DNA of 64,000 bases from Ahaetulla prasina (taxonomy: Eukaryota > Chordata > Lepidosauria > Squamata > Colubridae), in assembly GCF_028640845.1 (NCBI RefSeq), contig NC_080548.1, forward strand, positions 13,877,814 through 13,941,813, read 5' to 3'. Under the pieces are notes generated by a model. That model was not told the DNA's origin and did no database searches. It was given only the letters and a program-made list of their open reading frames with translations. Within the stretch, counting starts at the first letter, position 1. Each line of letters begins with the position of its first letter. The position numbers were made by a program, and so were the translations under genes. This document shows, piece by piece, positions 61,207 to 64,000 of the stretch.

Positions 61207-61931
61207 CAGGGGTTCCCAACCCCTAGTTTGTGGAACCAGGCCATGCAAACAAGTGAAGCCACAACTGCAGGATGCTGGCAGCGCACAAACCCACGCCCCC
61301 TCTGACCCATGGAAAAACCTCTGTTCTGTCCCTCCCCTACTTCAGTCCGGGAGGCCCAAGTGATGACTTAATTAGCTGGCAATTGAGTCCACGGCAGCTA
61401 TCAGCTCTGGCAGCAAACTAGCGAGCGTCTGCCAAGTTTGTTATCTTTTCTTGATGCCAGCGAGTCAACCAGGAAACCAGGAACAAACAGTACTTCAGCT
61501 GAAGTTCTCTCTAAGCAGTTGATTTGTTCGCCATGGAGTAGTATAGCAGCCCCTGCTGCTTTTATACCCTGTGGGGTGTGGCTCCGTGACTCAGCACTTC
61601 CTAGGCGTGCCCCACCCCTGCTTCTGTTGTTCCCACCTCTCCTGTCTATGAAACCTAGGGTCCAACCAGGACTGATTGTCCTCAGCTGGGTCTGGGAGCA
61701 TTGCCTGGGCGGGGGGAGATACAGGAGACAGAGGCCTCGTTATTTCTTCCACCTGGCCTGCCTCTGGCTCCTGGAGCTGAGCCAGGGAAGCCGGCCCTAC
61801 AGAAGGGAGCCCTGATGGCCCTTCCCCCTCACTCTCTGAGTCACTCTCCAGGCCTGGGGTGGGGGGCTAGAGCCACAACAACCTCTCTCCAGGGAACCGG
61901 TTCCTGGTGGCCAAAAGGTTGGGGATCACTG
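61207..61931. mobile_element. hAT MITE split by a solo LTR
   Basis: CAGGGGTTCCCAACC to GGTTGGGGATCACTG. Flanks atctaatc and atctaacc match 7/8. The LTR sits at 61322-61880. Confidence 0.8.
61322..61880 (+). mobile_element. Solo LTR nested in a hAT element
   Basis: 559 bp starting TGTTCTGTCC and ending GCCACAACA, with perfect 5-bp duplications acctc (61317-61321, 61881-61885). A TTTTATACCC box lies near 61560. There is no internal coding region, so it is the remnant of LTR-LTR recombination. Strand is tentative. Confidence 0.75.
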
Positions 61932-61995
61932 ATCTAACCCAGATACATAAATAAGGGATGAGTAAATCAGATGGGTGCAGGATGTGAATGCACCC

Positions 61996-62392
61996 AACAC
62001 CTCGACTTACGAAGCACAATTGAGCCCAACATTTCTGTTGCTGAGTGAGACCATTTGCGAAGTGACATTTTGCCCCATTTTACCACCTTTTTTCCCACAG
62101 TTGTTAAGTGAATCACTGCGGTTAGTAAGCCGGTTGTTAAGTGAATCTGGCTTTCCCATTGAGTTTGCTAGTCAGAAAATTGCAAAGGTAACCAGGTGAC
62201 CTTGGGATACAGCAACATTCGTAAGTATGAACCAGGTTACCAAGCATCTGAATTTTAATCATATGATCATGGGGATGCTACAAGGGTCATAACTCTGAAA
62301 AACGTTCATAAATTCCCCCCCCTTTTTAGTGCCGTTGTAACTTTGAATGGTCACTAAGTGAACTGTTGTTAAGTTGAGGAATACCTGTACAA
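61996..62392. mobile_element. 'GTAGTCCTC' MITE
   Basis: CACCTCGACTTACGAAGCAC to GTTGAGGAATACCTGTA with the usual TTAAGTGAATCTGGCTTTCC body. Confidence 0.6.
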
Positions 62393-62442
62393 AATTACTT
62401 ACAAGCTTCCTGGATCACACTTGATAAAATTCTGCTGTACAG

Positions 62443-63124
62443 CAGGGGTGTCAAACTCAAGGCCCAGAGGCCGGATCCAGCCCACGGGGTGCTTAGATCT
62501 GGTCTGAGGGGCTGCCCTGGAAACAGTTGCCTCTGTCAGGGAAAACGGAGCTCGGGAGGGCAGCGGGTTGCAGGAGGCCGTTGGAGGCAAAAACAGAACT
62601 CGGGAGCCCGTTTTCGCGGGCAGAGCACTTGGGCTACCACAGGTGCCCCCGACACAAGTGATATCAAGGTGGCCAAGCCCCCTTGCCAAGCCCACCCTAG
62701 CCCTCCCGAGGTCAAACACAACCCTGATACGGCCCTCAGTGAAACCCGTTTGAAACCCCTAAAAGTAAAGGTTCCCCTTGCACTTATGTGCTAGTCATTC
62801 CCGACTCTAGGGGTCACTGCTCATCTCCGTTTCAAAGCCGAAGAGCCAGCGCTGACCAAAGATGTCTCCGTGGTCATGTGGCCGGCATGACTAAATGCCA
62901 AAGGCGCATGGAGCGCTCTTACCTTCCCACCAAAGGTGGTCCCTATTTTTCAACTTGCAATTTTTACCTGCATCTGAACTGCTAGGTTGGCAGAAGCCTG
63001 GGACAAATAACGGGAGCTCACCCCGTTACGCGGCACTAGGGATTCGAACCGCTGAACTGCCGATCTTTTGACTGACAAGCTCAGAGTCTTAGCCACTGAG
63101 CCATCACGTCCCTTGAAACCCCTG
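62443..63124. mobile_element. hAT element ('GTCAAAC' family) split by a SINE
   Basis: CAGGGGTGTCAAACTC to TTGAAACCCCTG. Perfect 8-bp duplications ctgtacag at 62435-62442 and 63125-63132. The Sauria SINE lies 11 bases from the right end. Confidence 0.85.
62761..63112 (-). mobile_element. Sauria-type tRNA SINE nested in a hAT element
   Basis: Target duplication ttgaaacccct at 62750-62760 and 63113-63123. The minus strand starts GGGACGTGATGGCTCAGTGG with the B box GGTTCGAATCC and ends GGAACCTTTACTTTT. Confidence 0.9.
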
Positions 63125-63133
63125 CTGTACAGC

Positions 63134-63390
63134 AAGGGCCGGTGAATAGCGCAGGCTGGTAAAGCCTGTTATTAAGAACACAAAGCCTGCAATTACTGCA
63201 GGTTCAAGCCCGGCCCAAGGTTGACTCAGCCTTCCATCCTTTATAAGGTAGGTAAAATGAGGACCCAGATTGTTGGGGGGGCAATAAGTTGACTTTGTAA
63301 AAATATACAAATAGAATGAGACTATTGCCTTATACACTGTAAGCCGTCCTGAGTCTTCGGAGAAGGGCGGGATATAAATGTAAAGCAAAA
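63134..63390 (+). mobile_element. tRNA SINE family 2 with L2-type tail
   Basis: GGTTGACTCAGCCTTCCATC body and GTCCTGAGTCTTCGGAGAAG tail, as at 31366-31632. Confidence 0.7.
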
Positions 63391-64000
63391 AAACATTCAG
63401 AGGACTGGATTGTGGATTGCCTAAAAACGTACACAAATGAAATCAGGGTCAGGCCTAAAAAAGCAAAGGGTTCCTAACTTAATGGAGATGGAGAAAATTA
63501 CCGAAGAAATGAGAGGGGCTCAGCTCAGGAGCTGCATTTGTGTGTCCACAGGAGAGAAAGAGAGAGAGAGAGAGGGAAGAGATCATCCTTCTTAAAAGAC
63601 TGCCTGCTGCAGCACATCTGCACCACCTAACAGCTGGTTGTTTTGTTTTGTTTTTTTCCTTCCTCTAGGCTTGTTTTTCTCTCCTAGCCAGAAGACAAAT
63701 GTGCAGGGCTAGCGGTCTAAAGGAGGCATCAGCGACAATGCACGTGATGAAGTCTTTCGCCAGGCAGCAGTGAGACCAAATAAGCTTTTTCAACATCACG
63801 AGCGTGTTGCTGTGGGCCGCTTTGACAGGCAGAGAATGCGATGCGCCTGGCGCGCCACTCAGGAGCAGCAGGGCTGGGCAGAGGCATTAGTTCCACGACT
63901 CTTTTCTTTAAACTGCTGTTCAAGAAGCCTGTCTAAACCTCCAGTAGATTAAAAATAAAAATAATAATAATAAAAAATCCCTCAGTTTGAAAATGATTGC
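63391..64000. other. Window end, unresolved
   Basis: A (GA)n run near 63560 and a moderately CpG-rich stretch at 63730-63890 containing CTGGCGCGCCACTC. This could be part of a PAQR7 5' region on the minus strand, but no exon is evident. STMN1, the next gene in mammals, is not seen. Confidence 0.3.

Noticed and set aside
63400..64000. A first exon of STMN1 or PAQR7 at the window end
   Set aside because: Synteny makes it tempting, but no recognisable coding sequence or clear splice donor could be assigned.

Overview
The window is eukaryotic, almost certainly from a squamate reptile and most likely a snake. The evidence is three interrupted vertebrate genes with canonical splice sites, tRNA-derived SINEs of the Sauria type ending in a BovB-like tail, CR1, L2 and L1 LINE pieces, and LINE 3' ends that run into AATAG/CTATT pentamer microsatellites, a combination described for snake L3 CR1 elements. 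Gene recognition comes from remembered protein families. No search was run.

Three genes carry the coding content. MTFR1L (+ strand) has six coding exons between 7402 and 24106. They join in frame to 286 codons plus a stop. AUNIP (- strand) has three coding exons between 33025 and 26485, giving 367 codons. The 130-base middle exon was found by reading the opposite strand for the conserved family motif. PAQR7 (- strand) is one uninterrupted 352-codon frame at 59498-60556. The order MTFR1L > < AUNIP < PAQR7 matches human 1p36.11. MTFR1L and AUNIP converge tail to tail, with opposed poly(A) signals about 95 bases apart near 26240-26340. MTFR1L acts in mitochondrial morphology, AUNIP at centrosomes and DNA breaks, and PAQR7 is a membrane progestin receptor. 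Nothing in the sequence ties them into one pathway, so the block is conserved synteny and not an operon-like unit.

Everything else is introns and intergenic DNA built from mobile elements. 1-7400 holds a degenerate 2.5 kb non-LTR retrotransposon and a possible upstream exon. 7400-24000 (MTFR1L introns) holds hAT-type elements, including an inverted pair that carries a piece of an unrelated coiled-coil gene. 27.4-33 kb is AUNIP introns. 33-35.4 kb holds the likely AUNIP promoter (GC-rich, CCAAT and GC boxes at about 35.0 kb). 35.4-59.5 kb is a large repeat-packed spacer. 60.6-64 kb lies upstream of PAQR7.

The main unusual signal is the density of non-autonomous hAT elements. About thirty copies from at least seven families begin CAGNGG-like and end CCNCTG-like. 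Most are flanked by readable 8-bp target duplications, and many of those carry TA at the centre. Several are nested in LINEs, SINEs or other elements, and one pair sits back to back on a single target. I found no protein-coding transposase for them, no RNA gene that looks functional, and no CRISPR array or prokaryotic feature.
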